The notes under the pieces are model-generated. The model made no database searches and was not told the DNA's origin. It worked only from the letters and a program-made list of their open reading frames with translations. The position numbers were made by a program, and so were the translations under genes. From Ralstonia pickettii (lineage in GTDB: Bacteria; Pseudomonadota; Gammaproteobacteria; Burkholderiales; Burkholderiaceae), in NCBI RefSeq assembly GCF_016466415.2, contig NZ_CP066772.2:186001-250000 (forward strand): 64,000 nt of DNA. The letters are read 5' to 3'. The first letter of the stretch is position 1. Each line of letters opens with the position of its first letter. This document shows positions 35,251 to 44,814 of this stretch, piece by piece.

Positions 35251-36288
35251 TCAGCCGATGAGCCCGGCGTCCGCCAGTTCACGCTTCATATAGGCGTACA
35301 GCACCGGCGCGGCAATCACGCCGCCCACGCCAAACAGCGCTTCCATCACGATCAGCGCGAGGATCAGCTCCCAAGCCCGCGCGTCGATGCGGCTGCCAAT
35401 GATGCGCGCATTCACGAAGTACTCCAGCTTGTGCACCACCACCAGGAAGATCAGCGACGCCACCGCCAACTCCAATGAGGCGGTCACGCTCATCACGACG
35501 ATCGCTGTGTTGGAGATGAGGTTGCCCGCCACCGGAATCAGCCCCGCCACGAAGGTCAGCAGGATCAGCGATTTGGAATACGGCACGTGCTGCCCGAACA
35601 GCGGCAGCGCGCCCAGCAGGTAAATGGCCGCGAGGGCCGTGTTGAGCGCGGAGATCTTCACCTGCGCGAACACCACCGCCTCAAATGCATCGGTCAACCG
35701 GCTCAGCCGGCTTACCAATGCTGCGGCCAGCGGCTTGTGGTGCTCGGAATCAGGTGTTTCCGACCAAGCCACCATCGCCCCCAGGATCAGCCCAACCAGC
35801 ATCAATGCGCTGGCTCGCAACCCGTCGATGCCGAGGGTCGACACCTGATGGCCATGCTCCTTGATCATCTGTACAAGCTGCACACGCAGCTCCGTCACCG
35901 ACTGCGGAACGTAACTGACCACCGCTGCCGGCAATGATTCCCGCAGGTTGTCGAGCACGTCGGCAATGCGTGTGAGCATGCCTTCGAGCCCATGACCATG
36001 TTCGACCAAGCGGCCGATCCCGATGCCCAGCGCCGCGAGAATGAGCGCCGCGATCACGAACACGCAGATCACCGCAATCGCCTTTGCGCGCTGGGATAGC
36101 GTGCGGCGCCGGCGCAGGCGCGCCTCCAGCTTGCGCGCCAACGCGTAGACGAGGAAACCGGCTATGGCGGCCGGCAACAGGTGCAGCCACAGCACTGCCG
36201 CAATCATGGCCGCCACCAGTACGTAGCTGACAGCGTTGATGGCGCGGGTGTGCGCGTTGGGAGGAAGCTCGGGGGGCAGCATCGTCAT
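35251..36288 (-). CDS. AI-2E family transporter
   Basis: 345-residue polytopic membrane protein of the YdiK/TqsA (PF01594) superfamily, with about seven hydrophobic segments and the amphipathic central region after TM3. The C-terminal part VVHKLEYFVNARIIGSRIDA followed by GVGGVIAAPVLYAYMK is typical. Family members export or transport small molecules or Na+/H+ rather than AI-2 in many cases. Its start overlaps the stop of the upstream DUF1345 gene by ATGA, so the two are co-translated. Confidence 0.88.
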   Translation of the reverse strand: MTMLPPELPPNAHTRAINAVSYVLVAAMIAAVLWLHLLPAAIAGFLVYALARKLEARLRRRRTLSQRAKAIAVICVFVIAALILAALGIGIGRLVEHGHGLEGMLTRIADVLDNLRESLPAAVVSYVPQSVTELRVQLVQMIKEHGHQVSTLGIDGLRASALMLVGLILGAMVAWSETPDSEHHKPLAAALVSRLSRLTDAFEAVVFAQVKISALNTALAAIYLLGALPLFGQHVPYSKSLILLTFVAGLIPVAGNLISNTAIVVMSVTASLELAVASLIFLVVVHKLEYFVNARIIGSRIDARAWELILALIVMEALFGVGGVIAAPVLYAYMKRELADAGLIG

Positions 36289-37022
36289 GAGAACAGGCCG
36301 GCAGCAATGTTGATGGAGAGCGCGAGGATGCTCGTATTGAAGAAGAACGACAGCAGCGATTGCCCCAGCACCGCCCGCCGCATTGCGCGCGAACGGATGC
36401 TGACATCGGCCGTCTGGCTGGCGACCGCGATCGTAAAGGAGAAGTAGAGGAAATCCCAGTAATCGGGCTCAAGCTGCTCGTCGGGAAACCGCAGCGGCGG
36501 CTCGTGGGGCGCACGGTAATACAGATGCGCGTAGTGCACCGTGAACATCATCGGCACCATGAGCCAGGCGCCGAGCACCGTGATGCCTGTAAATACATAG
36601 TGCGACGTCTGTGCATGCCCAGCCGACTTGGCCGTCGCCAGCTCAAACGCAATGGCCACCATGCTGGCCACCACACCGAGGCAGACTACCGCCAGCACGG
36701 CAGACGCGCGTGCGTCTTCACGGCGGGCGACGGCACGGATGCGGTGTGGGTCTGCGCGCAACATCATTACCGTGATCAGAATCAGATACGTCCACACGGC
36801 GATGTCCCAGCCGAGCAGCAGGCGCGCAAGCCACCCGTGCGCCGACACAACGGCGACAGCAATTGCGCCCAGCGCAAGCGCCAACAACAGGCGCGGCCGA
36901 GTCGCCGCAAAGCGGGGAAGCCGGGAAATCTCGGAGGACTTGTCTTGCGGGTTCACATGGGCCTCGGGTGCGTGCTCGCGGTGTTCACACAAGGCCGGCA
37001 ACGCCAGCCGATGAGGCGACAT
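36285..37022 (-). CDS. DUF1345 domain-containing membrane protein
   Basis: 245-residue integral membrane protein with about five hydrophobic helices. The conserved DUF1345 segment DYWDFLYFSFTIAVASQTADV is present near residue 185, preceded by VHYAHLYYR. The function of the family is unknown. The N-terminal 25 residues before NPQDKSSEI may not be translated, as a GTG at about 36957 is also possible. It is coupled to the AI-2E-type transporter gene downstream by a 4-bp overlap. Confidence 0.85.
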   Translation of the reverse strand: MSPHRLALPALCEHREHAPEAHVNPQDKSSEISRLPRFAATRPRLLLALALGAIAVAVVSAHGWLARLLLGWDIAVWTYLILITVMMLRADPHRIRAVARREDARASAVLAVVCLGVVASMVAIAFELATAKSAGHAQTSHYVFTGITVLGAWLMVPMMFTVHYAHLYYRAPHEPPLRFPDEQLEPDYWDFLYFSFTIAVASQTADVSIRSRAMRRAVLGQSLLSFFFNTSILALSINIAAGLFS

Positions 37023-37040
37023 GGTAGCCGCTTCAGCGCA

Positions 37041-37346
37041 TCAGGACGCTGAGAGCATTGAAGCGAACGAGCGCTTGCAGCGCTCCTGCAGGCGTTCGTG
37101 CGTTGAGAGCTGTTCTGCGATGACGGTGGCTTTCGGATACACGCGGCACATGCCGATCATGGCCGTCTCGAGCGCCCCCTGCGATCCGGCCTGGAACTGG
37201 AACTGCGCCAGCACCGTGTCATCGGCATCACGCACGGTGATCAAGAACGGACCCGGGGTGACAGTCGCGCAACCGGCGAGCATGGCGGCCGCGGCCAGCG
37301 TAAGGCACAGGAGGGAGCGAGTCGGACGACGAGAACGAATCATCAT
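37041..37346 (-). CDS. Small hypothetical lipoprotein
   Basis: 101-residue secreted protein. After a basic start (MMIRSRRPTRS) and hydrophobic core, the lipobox LAGC gives a lipidated cysteine near residue 25. The mature 75 residues (ITVRDADDTVLAQFQFQAGS) contain two further cysteines (MCRVYP and ERCKRS) that could form a disulfide. The start at 37346 follows AGGAAG at the right spacing; an upstream frame to 37424 was rejected. No family is recognised. It lies 18 bp before the DUF1345 gene in the same direction. Confidence 0.72.
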   Translation of the reverse strand: MMIRSRRPTRSLLCLTLAAAAMLAGCATVTPGPFLITVRDADDTVLAQFQFQAGSQGALETAMIGMCRVYPKATVIAEQLSTHERLQERCKRSFASMLSAS

Positions 37347-37426
37347 GGCTTCCTGGTTGCGATGAGAGTGAGACGCGGCAACGGCGACTCGGTTCGCAAT
37401 CATCGCGCTTGCCCGGTGACGCAAAC

Positions 37427-37455
37427 AAAAACGCCCGCAATATGCGGGCGTTTTT
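37427..37455. terminator. Strong bidirectional intrinsic terminator
   Basis: AAAAACGCCCGCA (37427-37439) and TGCGGGCGTTTTT (37443-37455) are perfect 13-bp arms with a 3-nt loop, giving U tracts in both directions. It closes the leftward repeat-peptide gene, whose stop is 16 bp away. Confidence 0.92.
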
Positions 37456-37471
37456 GGGGTAGGAACCAGGC

Positions 37472-37657
37472 TCAGGCAACGGCGCCTTCGGTGTACGGAT
37501 CAAACTTGCTGCCAGCCTTGGCGCCCTCCGAGTACACATCGAAGCGTTGGCTGACTTGCGCAGCACCTTGCGTGTACACGTCAAACTTGGCTGCGGCCAG
37601 GGCCGGCACACTTGCCAAGGCGATCAGGGCAGCAATCAGGGTACGTTGGGCTTTCAT
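37472..37657 (-). CDS. Small secreted peptide with three FDxYTEGA-type repeats
   Basis: 61-residue precursor. Residues 1-22 form a signal peptide (MKAQRTLIAALIALASVPALA). The mature ~39 residues consist of three copies of a nine-residue motif: KFDVYTQGA, RFDVYSEGA and KFDPYTEGA, joined by short linkers. The start at 37657 follows GGAGAAG. It has its own strong terminator and an upstream AT-rich dyad, so it is a dedicated gene. I recognise similar peptides only as uncharacterised Burkholderiales proteins. The repeated Asp/Tyr/Glu pattern could bind metal or a surface, but this is speculation. Confidence 0.78.
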   Translation of the reverse strand: MKAQRTLIAALIALASVPALAAAKFDVYTQGAAQVSQRFDVYSEGAKAGSKFDPYTEGAVA

Positions 37658-38077
37658 GATGTCTTCTCCAGATGGGCGCAGCGCGTCGGGCAGGTGATCC
37701 GGACATTTCCAGGATTTTCTTTTTCGCTGCGGCGCCGCATTCGATGGAGTCATCGTAGGCGAGCCTGTTCAGACAATAAATGTCGCGACAGGCAATTTAT
37801 TGTTGCGATATGTGAAATTACGGGAAAACCCGCATCACCAGTGGTTTTGCGGCCTGCGACAAAGGCTTGCGGGTTAATTTGCGCAAACGCAGAATGTGAC
37901 TTTTTCACCCAAAGTCAGCGTTGTACGGCTTTCGAACGGGTTTTATTGTTGGGTTCTGACGCATCGCATCATGGTTGTGCGACGCGCACAGATTGTCATT
38001 TCCCGATACACACGCGCAGAGGTTGGCGAATGACCCTGTGTCACACTGCACGGCATTCGCTTTCAAACGCACCCACG
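37658..38077. other. Regulatory gap with dyad, no gene seen
   Basis: 420 bp, AT-richer than its surroundings. It contains an inverted repeat CAATAAAT (37774-37781) and ATTTATTG (37795-37802) that encloses a 10-bp palindrome TGTCGCGACA (37781-37790). This lies about 115 bp before the repeat-peptide start and is a likely activator or repressor site. A similar GTTGCGATA follows at 37803. No coding frame with a ribosome site was found. Confidence 0.5.
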
Positions 38078-38245
38078 ATGAAACGCCTTCTCCTCGCTGT
38101 GTCCCTGCTCGTCGCTGCACTCCTTTCCGGGTGCGGCGTGGTGGCCGCGCCGTGCCGCGTAGCATCGGCGGGCCTGAAGATGGTGCCGCTGGTGGGGCAT
38201 GTGGCGGCCGCGCCCACCGACGCCTGCGCCGACATCATCGATTGA
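38078..38245 (+). CDS. Small lipoprotein (DUF6726-like)
   Basis: 55-residue protein: signal peptide and lipobox LLSGC with the lipidated Cys at residue 19, then CRVASAGLKMVPLVGHVAAAP and DACADIID. This pattern recurs in very short Burkholderiaceae lipoproteins annotated as DUF6726, by my recollection. Two extra cysteines flank the hydrophobic stretch. The ATG at 38078 follows the low-quality upstream frame and gives a clean signal peptide. The function is unknown. Confidence 0.7.
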   Translation: MKRLLLAVSLLVAALLSGCGVVAAPCRVASAGLKMVPLVGHVAAAPTDACADIID

Positions 38246-38348
38246 GCGTAGTAATCAAAGCGCTGTGCTGTGAATTGAGCTCAGAAGGCTTGGGCCACTC
38301 AGGAAAGCATCTACCGTTCTTCACTGAACCTTAACCAGTGCCGCTGCC

Positions 38349-38897
38349 TCACAGGGCCCGCTGCATCAGCAGACAATCCAGCCAGCGCCCAAACTTGTAG
38401 CCTACCGCCTCCAGCACGCCCACCTCGCGAAACCCGCAACGGGCGTGCAGCTTGGCTGACCCCGGGTTCTCGCGGCCGCCCCCTACCACAGCCACCATCT
38501 GCTTGAAATCGCGCGCCTGGCATTCGCGGATGAGCGCCTCCAGCAGCAACGTCCCAACGCCCCGCCCCTGAGCGGCGGTGTCGAGGTAGATGGAGTCTTC
38601 CACCGTATGGCGATACGCAGGCCGCGCACGATGCGGGCCGGCATACGCATAACCGAGCAGCGCACCGCCCGCTTCGGCCACCACGTAAGGCATGCCGGCT
38701 TCCTGCAAGGCATGAAAGCGGCGCGTCATCTCGGCCAGATCGGGGGCATCGATCTCAAAGCTGGCGGTGCCGGTACGCACATGATGTGCATAGATGCCGA
38801 CGATGGTCGGCAGATCCGCCTCGATAGCGGGACGAATGGCAACCGCACCGGATTCGCGCACGGATCCGGAAGCGTCGATGGGCATTGCAGAAGGCAT
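38349..38897 (-). CDS. GNAT N-acetyltransferase (phosphinothricin acetyltransferase-like)
   Basis: 182-residue acetyl-CoA-dependent N-acetyltransferase. The pattern IRPAIEADLPTIVGIYAHHV with TASFEIDAPD and the acetyl-CoA loop QGRGVGTLLL are typical of the Pat/MddA group, which acetylates phosphinothricin or methionine sulfone/sulfoximine. The start is uncertain: ATGs at 38960, 38897 and 38885 are in frame and none has a good ribosome site; 38897 was chosen for family length. It stands alone. Confidence 0.85.
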   Translation of the reverse strand: MPSAMPIDASGSVRESGAVAIRPAIEADLPTIVGIYAHHVRTGTASFEIDAPDLAEMTRRFHALQEAGMPYVVAEAGGALLGYAYAGPHRARPAYRHTVEDSIYLDTAAQGRGVGTLLLEALIRECQARDFKQMVAVVGGGRENPGSAKLHARCGFREVGVLEAVGYKFGRWLDCLLMQRAL

Positions 38898-39053
38898 GGC
38901 GGCAGGAGCTGGAAGCGGTGTGAAGCGTTCATTGTCACGCCAATTCAACACGAATCGCATATCGCCGAGCGCATTCCGGTGACATGGCTATCGGGCGGCG
39001 GCGGAATGCGGTAACTTGGCAGACGCATTTGCCCCCGCCGCGCCCTTCCTGCC

Positions 39054-40031
39054 ATGCATGACCTGTTTCCCTTGATCGCCGAATACGGCGCGTTTGCCGT
39101 GTTCCTCAATGTGCTGCTGACGCAAGCCGGCGCCCCGCTGCCGGCCGTGCCGACGCTACTGGTGGCCGGCGCGCTCACATTCCAGGGGCCGCTCTACTTC
39201 ATAGAGCTTGCGCCCGCTGCGGTGTCCGGTGCGCTGCTGGGTGACGGCCTGTGGTACTTCGCAGGCAAGCGCTACGGCAGGCACGTCATGGCACTGCTGT
39301 GCCGCGTGTCGCTGTCGCCCGACTCCTGCGTGCGGCGCACGCGCACGCAGTTCGAGCGCTGGGGCGCGCCGATGCTGCTGATCGCGAAGTTCATTCCGGG
39401 CTTGTCGACCGTGTCGTCGGCGCTGCTGGGCACCATGCGCACGCCGTTCAGCAGGTTTGCGCTGTACAACCTGGTGGGCTCGGCGGCGTGGGCAACGCTC
39501 TGGCTGCTGCTGGGCCGCGTAGCGCATGACAGCATCGACCAGGCGCTGCGCCAGCTCGACATGCTGGGCGCGCGTGCCGTGCTGCTGATCGCATTGCTGG
39601 CGGCGGTGTATGTGGCGGCGCGCTGGCTGCAGCGCTGGCGCTTTCGCAAGATGCTGGAGATGGCGCGCATCTCGCCCGATGAGCTGCACGCGCTGATCGA
39701 ATCGGGCGCGGCACCCGTCATCATCGATGTACGCGCCGACAGCTCGCGCATGCTGCAGCCGCAACGCATTCCGGGAGCCATGCTGTATGACATGTCCAGC
39801 AGCAAACGCGCGATCGAGATCGACGGCCCCGACCGAGAGATCATCATCTACTGCGCCTGTCCCAACGAGGCGTCTGCCGTCATGCTGGCCCGCACGCTGA
39901 TGGGACGCGGCTTCAAGCGCGTGCGTCCGTTGCATGGCGGTATCGATGCATGGGTGCAGCGCGGCTATGGCGTGGAGCACGTGATATCGGTCACGCCCGC
40001 CACACTCGCAACGGCGGAAGCGGGCGCCTGA
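39054..40031 (+). CDS. DedA family membrane protein fused to a rhodanese domain
   Basis: 325-residue fusion. Residues 1-190 are a DedA/SNARE-associated (VTT) membrane domain with the conserved AGAPLPAVPTLLVAGAL, G-DGLWYFAGKRYG and FIPGLSTVSSALLG segments; DedA proteins act in lipid carrier flipping and envelope homeostasis. Residues about 220-320 form a cytoplasmic rhodanese domain with ISPDELHALIESG and an active-site loop YCACPNEASA whose Cys is in place. The combination suggests a link between sulfane sulfur or redox state and the membrane domain, but the role is unknown. Confidence 0.88.
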   Translation: MHDLFPLIAEYGAFAVFLNVLLTQAGAPLPAVPTLLVAGALTFQGPLYFIELAPAAVSGALLGDGLWYFAGKRYGRHVMALLCRVSLSPDSCVRRTRTQFERWGAPMLLIAKFIPGLSTVSSALLGTMRTPFSRFALYNLVGSAAWATLWLLLGRVAHDSIDQALRQLDMLGARAVLLIALLAAVYVAARWLQRWRFRKMLEMARISPDELHALIESGAAPVIIDVRADSSRMLQPQRIPGAMLYDMSSSKRAIEIDGPDREIIIYCACPNEASAVMLARTLMGRGFKRVRPLHGGIDAWVQRGYGVEHVISVTPATLATAEAGA

Positions 40032-40405
40032 GACTCCGCACGCAGGTGCGCCGCAACCACGAAGCTGGCGCACAAAAACAAAAAGCGCACCTCGCGGTGC
40101 GCTCTCCCGTAAGTACGGCAAACATGCGGTGCGCCAGCCCCCCGGCTCGGACACCCCGCATCGGTCCGTGTGCATCCGCCCAAGGACGGATGTGGCGAAA
40201 TGATCCCCGTTTGATCCCTTCTTCGCCAGTCGGACTTGACCCCCTTGTTATTCATTTGCAACGCTGCCGCTTCAAACCTATGCGCGGCGAGCTCGCGTTG
40301 TGATTTCCCGTCCTTCCTTTGTAGCCTTGCGGCTGGCCATTTTTGCGTGGCACTCCTGCGTACTAACGGCAGCGTCGCGTCGAACTTTAGGCGCCGCCCC
40401 AATCG
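40032..40405. other. Gap between dedA-rhodanese and fliK; contains a terminator
   Basis: 374 bp between convergent genes. The hairpin AGCGCACC (40084-40091) with GGTGCGCT (40096-40103) is flanked on the left by AAAAACAAAA. It therefore ends leftward (flagellar) transcripts with a U-rich tract and may also stop the rightward gene. I see no coding sequence in the remaining part. Confidence 0.6.
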
Positions 40406-42022
40406 TCAGGCAAATGTATCGATCGCACCTTCGTGGCTGGAAACACGGCGCGGTGCCGCCGTCACCGTATCGGGGCGGTCTTGCGAGCCGCTGCTGCCAT
40501 AACGACTGCCACTCCCCCCGTTGCCCGAACCGCTACCTTGGTTTTGCGCCGACGAGCCCTGCGATGCGTTCTGCTGCTGGCTGAAGTCGCCCGTGCTGAC
40601 TGACGTTTGCGCAAGCTGCATCCCGCCTTGCTGCATGGCGTCGCGCAGGCGCGGCATGGCGTCCTGCACGAGTTCGGCCACGGCCTGGTGCTGGCAGACA
40701 AAGCTCGCGTTGACGGCGCCGTTGTCCACTTCCAGCTTGACGTGCATGCCGCCCAGCTCGGCCGGGTTCAACTGCAGTTCGGCCGACGATTGGCGATGCA
40801 CTTGCATGAAAGCCAGCTGGCTGGCCATGCTCTGCGGCCATGCGGCATCGCCAAAGGTGGGCAGCGTGTGGACTTGTTGCGGCGTGATCGATGCCCCAGC
40901 CGCTGCGCCTGCGTTGGCACCGCCCACCGCAAAGGTAGGCGCGGCCATCCCCCCGTCGCCAGTGGCGCGCGACAGCACGCCCTGGAACTGCATGCCGTTG
41001 CCCTGCGCGTTGGATTGCGTGCCAGCGTTATCGGTGTTGCCGGTGTTGCCACCATTGCTGGCGTGGCTGATGGCATCGGTTACGGCGGCGGCGGCCGGTT
41101 GCGCGGGGGCGTTGTGTGGGCTCAGATCGCGGCGCGGCAGGCCGCGATCGGCATTGGCGCCCTGCCCAGACGACGCGCTGCCGAGCTGGCGCACGGCAGC
41201 CGGCGTGTTGTCAGCAGCGGCGCGTGTGCGAGCCATGGCCTGGGCCAGCGTGCCGCTATCGGGCAACGCGGTGGCGGGCGGCGTCGGCGTGTTTGCGGCG
41301 TTTGCCTTCGCGTCCTTCGCGGCAGGCAGTCCGGCCAGGCCGGCCTGTGCCATCGCGGCCGGGTCTGCGGAACCCTGCGCCCCGTTGGCGGCTGCACTTG
41401 CGGCGGCCAGTGCGGCGGCGCCATTGGCAGGCGATTTGCTCGCTGCCGACGACGTCGCATCGGTATCGGTGTTGGAGGTCGATGGGGCCGCGGGTAAGGC
41501 AACCGGCAGTTGCGCGGCTGCGGCCTGCTGCGCGGCCTGGCGTGCAGCCTCGATCTGCGCGGCCAGTTGTGCAGCCGGATCGACCGCGGCCTGCTTCGCG
41601 GCGGTATCGAGATCCTTGGCGCTGGCCGGTTGCGACTGCTTGGCAGTCGCCGTATCGGCGGTGCTGGCGGCAGGCGTGGTGATGCTCGGCACGGGCGTAT
41701 TGCCGTCGGCCGGCTTGGCGTCCTGATCGTTGCTGGCGGCGCTGGTGCGCGTCGCGTCCTTGCGCGCGATATCGGCGCGGCGGCCGGCATCGTCGGCGGC
41801 CGACTGTGCATCAGCGCGACGGCGCGCGGCGTCCTGGGCCATGCGGTCCGACAACAGGTTGCCGAAGGTATCGGTGCCGGACGAGGAAGCCTGCGTCTTG
41901 TCAGCGGCGGCAGTATTGCCGGCCGACAGCATGGCGCCCAGGTCCTTGGCGGCGGCATTGGGGGTGGCACTCAAGCCCACGTTGACTCCATCTTGCGACT
42001 GCGTGTTCGCGTTGGTCTTCAA
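40406..42022 (-). CDS. fliK: Flagellar hook-length control protein FliK
   Basis: 538-residue secreted ruler protein that sets hook length and triggers the FlhB specificity switch. The first 380 residues are Ala/Gln/Thr-rich and low complexity, as is normal. The C-terminal Flg_hook domain is visible (WPQSMASQLAFMQVHRQ, then AELQLNPAELGGMHVKLEV and VAELVQDAMPRLRDAM). A Ser/Gly/Gln-rich tail follows. It overlaps fliJ by 4 bp and is the last gene of the leftward fliFGHIJK operon. Confidence 0.93.
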   Translation of the reverse strand: MKTNANTQSQDGVNVGLSATPNAAAKDLGAMLSAGNTAAADKTQASSSGTDTFGNLLSDRMAQDAARRRADAQSAADDAGRRADIARKDATRTSAASNDQDAKPADGNTPVPSITTPAASTADTATAKQSQPASAKDLDTAAKQAAVDPAAQLAAQIEAARQAAQQAAAAQLPVALPAAPSTSNTDTDATSSAASKSPANGAAALAAASAAANGAQGSADPAAMAQAGLAGLPAAKDAKANAANTPTPPATALPDSGTLAQAMARTRAAADNTPAAVRQLGSASSGQGANADRGLPRRDLSPHNAPAQPAAAAVTDAISHASNGGNTGNTDNAGTQSNAQGNGMQFQGVLSRATGDGGMAAPTFAVGGANAGAAAGASITPQQVHTLPTFGDAAWPQSMASQLAFMQVHRQSSAELQLNPAELGGMHVKLEVDNGAVNASFVCQHQAVAELVQDAMPRLRDAMQQGGMQLAQTSVSTGDFSQQQNASQGSSAQNQGSGSGNGGSGSRYGSSGSQDRPDTVTAAPRRVSSHEGAIDTFA

Positions 42023-42483
42023 TTGCCGCCCTGGGCCGCACGCATGCGGATCACCTTGGCGGCGTGTTCGTCGTTGTCGCGCTGGGCACGGCGTTCTTCG
42101 TCCAGGCGCTGCTCTTCAATGTGGCGCTGGCGCAGGATGTCGAACGACTGCTCGCGGCGTTGCTTTTCCAGCCAGTTAGCACGGCTCATCGCAAGCTGCT
42201 GCTCCAGCGCGTTGATGGTGCCCTTCTGCTGGTGCACAGCATTGCCCAGGCGGTCGATAAAGGCCGCGTAGTTGCGCAGGCGCGTGACGTCCATGCCGCC
42301 TTCGGCGGTGCTCAGCATCTGCTGGTGGTAGTTGTTGCGGTAGTCGGACAGCAGTGCCAGCTTTTGCGTGGCGGCCTCGCGCGTGTTCATCAGCCGGCCG
42401 ACTTCCTGCGTGGCTTTTTCGGTATCCTTCTGGGCCAGTTCCAACACGGTTTCGAGGCGGAACGGCTTGTTCATGGTGGTCAT
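42019..42483 (-). CDS. fliJ: Flagellar export protein FliJ
   Basis: 154-residue coiled-coil protein, the central stalk of the flagellar export ATPase complex. Almost the whole chain is charged, heptad-like helix (TRLRNYAAFIDRLGNAVHQQ, LEKQRREQSFDILRQRHIEE). The start FRLETVLELAQKDTEKATQE is typical of the family. It lies between fliI (108-bp gap upstream) and fliK (4-bp overlap). Confidence 0.93.
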   Translation of the reverse strand: MTTMNKPFRLETVLELAQKDTEKATQEVGRLMNTREAATQKLALLSDYRNNYHQQMLSTAEGGMDVTRLRNYAAFIDRLGNAVHQQKGTINALEQQLAMSRANWLEKQRREQSFDILRQRHIEEQRLDEERRAQRDNDEHAAKVIRMRAAQGGN

Positions 42484-42591
42484 CGGTGGACCCTCCTGCT
42501 TCCCGTTACATCAACCCATCGGACGCAAACCCGGCGGCTTTAGCCTCCGGCTTGCGCAACGCTTGCGGCTTCACGGTGTCAAGCGGGCACA

Positions 42592-44052
42592 TCACGCCAG
42601 CACTCCGTGCATCTTCTCCAGCGTGTGCTCGCGGCTTTCGTTCTCGAACATGCCCTGCTGCAGGAACGCTTCCATGTCGGGGTAGCGCGCGATGGCCTGG
42701 TCGGTCACCGGGTCGCTGCCACGTGCATAGGCGCCCACGGCGATCAGGTCGCGGTTGCGCTGGTAGCGGGCGTAAAGCTGCTTGAAGCGGCGGGCCGTGT
42801 CGAGCTGCTCGCGCGGCACGATGGCCGACATCACGCGGCTGATCGACTGTTCGATATCGATGGCCGGGTAGTGGCCCTGCTCGGCCAGCTTGCGCGAGAG
42901 CACGAAGTGGCCGTCAAGAATGGCGCGGGCCGCATCGGCAATCGGGTCCTGCTGGTCATCGCCTTCGGCCAGCACGGTGTAGAACGCGGTGATGGAGCCG
43001 CCGCGGCCGTTGGCATCAACCATGCCGTTGCCGGCACGCTCAACCAGCGCCGGCAGCTTGGCAAACGCCGAAGGCGGATAGCCCTTGGTGGCCGGCGGCT
43101 CGCCGATGGCCAGGGCGATCTCGCGCTGCGCCATCGCATAACGCGTGAGCGAATCGACGATCAGCAGCACGTTGCAGCCGCGGTCGCGGAAGTACTCGGC
43201 GATCGTATGGGCGTAAGCGGCGCCCTGCAGGCGCATCAGCGGCGAGGTGTCGGCCGGCGCGGCCACCACGGCCGAGCGTGCCAGGCCCTCGTCGCCAAGA
43301 ATCTCGTCGATGAATTCCTTCACTTCGCGGCCGCGCTCGCCGATCAGGCCCACCACCACCACGTCGGCTTGCGTGTAGCGGGCCATCATGCCCAGCAACA
43401 CGCTCTTGCCCACGCCGGAGCCGGCGAACAGGCCCAGACGCTGCCCCTGGCCAACGGTCAGCAGACCATTGATGGCGCGCACGCCCACGTCGAGCACATG
43501 CTCGATCGGCTTGCGCTTGAGCGGGTTCAGCGGTGCCGGGTTCAACGTGCCCCAGGCCAGGTCTTCATGCGCGCCCAGCGGCCCCTTGCCGTCGAGCGGT
43601 TCACCGTTGGCGTCCACCACGCGGCCCAGCAGGCGCGGACCCACGGGCAAGAATTTGCTGTGTGAAATCGTCGGGTCGGCGCCGTCTTCGCTCGACACCG
43701 GCAGGCGTTGCGGCTCCAGCGGAAACACGCGCGCGCCTGGCACCACGCCCACCAGATCCGTTTGCGGCATCAGGAAGGCGCGCTCTTCGGCAAAGCCGAC
43801 CACTTCGGCCAGCACGTGGCGCCCATGCGGCAGTTCCACGCGGCAGGCGCTGCCCACCGGCAGCTTCAGGCCAACGGCTTCCATGACCAGGCCGGCCACA
43901 CGCGTGAGCTTGCCGCACGTCACCACCGGACGGGCCAGACGCGCACGCTGCGCGGTCTGCTGCAGGTGGGTGTGCCACATGCGCACGTTGGGATTGTTGG
44001 CGGCAGCGTTGTGGCCAACCCCCGCTGCGGGCTGCACGGTCTCAGGCGACAT
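42592..44052 (-). CDS. fliI: Flagellum-specific ATPase FliI
   Basis: 486-residue hexameric ATPase that energises flagellar type III export. Walker A is at 211-217 (GSGVGKS), followed by [13 protein letters not shown], and Walker B lies in [20 protein letters not shown]. The start at 44052 follows AGGAGG; an ATG at 44100 would extend the chain by 16 residues into fliH. It overlaps the fliH stop by 11 bp. Confidence 0.95.
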   Translation of the reverse strand: MSPETVQPAAGVGHNAAANNPNVRMWHTHLQQTAQRARLARPVVTCGKLTRVAGLVMEAVGLKLPVGSACRVELPHGRHVLAEVVGFAEERAFLMPQTDLVGVVPGARVFPLEPQRLPVSSEDGADPTISHSKFLPVGPRLLGRVVDANGEPLDGKGPLGAHEDLAWGTLNPAPLNPLKRKPIEHVLDVGVRAINGLLTVGQGQRLGLFAGSGVGKSVLLGMMARYTQADVVVVGLIGERGREVKEFIDEILGDEGLARSAVVAAPADTSPLMRLQGAAYAHTIAEYFRDRGCNVLLIVDSLTRYAMAQREIALAIGEPPATKGYPPSAFAKLPALVERAGNGMVDANGRGGSITAFYTVLAEGDDQQDPIADAARAILDGHFVLSRKLAEQGHYPAIDIEQSISRVMSAIVPREQLDTARRFKQLYARYQRNRDLIAVGAYARGSDPVTDQAIARYPDMEAFLQQGMFENESREHTLEKMHGVLA

Positions 44053-44779
44053 GGAGTGCGCCTCCTGCAATGCGTTCGGCTTCCGCGCGCTCGCTGGCAA
44101 GCCATGCGGTATCGCGGCCCAACGCGCGGGTCAGTTCGGCCCAGCGGGTTTGCAGCGTGGCATCGGTTTCGCCAAAGCGGGTCTGCACGCGGCAGCCGCC
44201 GCGCTCGATGGCGGCATCGACGATGAGCGTCCAACCGGCAGCGGCCAGCTCCGTGCCCAGCGTCTGGCGAATCAACGCTGCGTCATCGGCATGGACGCGC
44301 AGCATGGCAGGTGCCGGTGCGGTGGGCGCGTCGCCCAGCACTTCGCGAATCAGCGGCAGGATACGCTCGGGCTGCGCATGCAGCGCACCGTGCAGAAACT
44401 GCTGCGTCAGTTGCAGCGCCAGATCGACCAGCTCTTCGGCAACGCTGCCGTTCAACTGATCGATCGCCTCGCGCACGGACTGCATGAGCGTGGCGATGTG
44501 CTTGGAATCTTCTTCGCCCTGGCGGCGGCCTTGTTCAAAGCCATCCTGAAAACCTTGCGCAAATCCATCGCGGCGGCCTTCGTCGCGCGCAGTGGCAAGT
44601 TCGGCGTCCAGCGCGGCCTGCCATTCCTCTTCGGAAATCGGAGGCTCTTCGGGTTCGGGCGGAGGCGGAGGCGGTGCCGCCGCGGCGGCGGCAAGCTCGG
44701 CCTGGCGCTCGAAGTCGATCAGTTCCCACCGCTGGTATTCGACCAGCGTGTCGCGCGGGATGATCGGCGGACGCGGCAT
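44042..44779 (-). CDS. fliH: Flagellar assembly protein FliH
   Basis: 245-residue negative regulator and docking stator of FliI. The N-terminal third is Pro/Ala/Glu-rich (a poly-Pro run near residue 40), then [20 protein letters not shown] shows the GxxxG repeats typical of FliH, and the C-terminal domain resembles V-type ATPase subunit E. It follows fliG after 35 bp and overlaps fliI. Confidence 0.93.
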   Translation of the reverse strand: MPRPPIIPRDTLVEYQRWELIDFERQAELAAAAAAPPPPPPEPEEPPISEEEWQAALDAELATARDEGRRDGFAQGFQDGFEQGRRQGEEDSKHIATLMQSVREAIDQLNGSVAEELVDLALQLTQQFLHGALHAQPERILPLIREVLGDAPTAPAPAMLRVHADDAALIRQTLGTELAAAGWTLIVDAAIERGGCRVQTRFGETDATLQTRWAELTRALGRDTAWLASERAEAERIAGGALHVA

Positions 44780-44814
44780 CTCAGCGCTCCGTTACAGCAA
44801 AGCGGCCGGCACGG

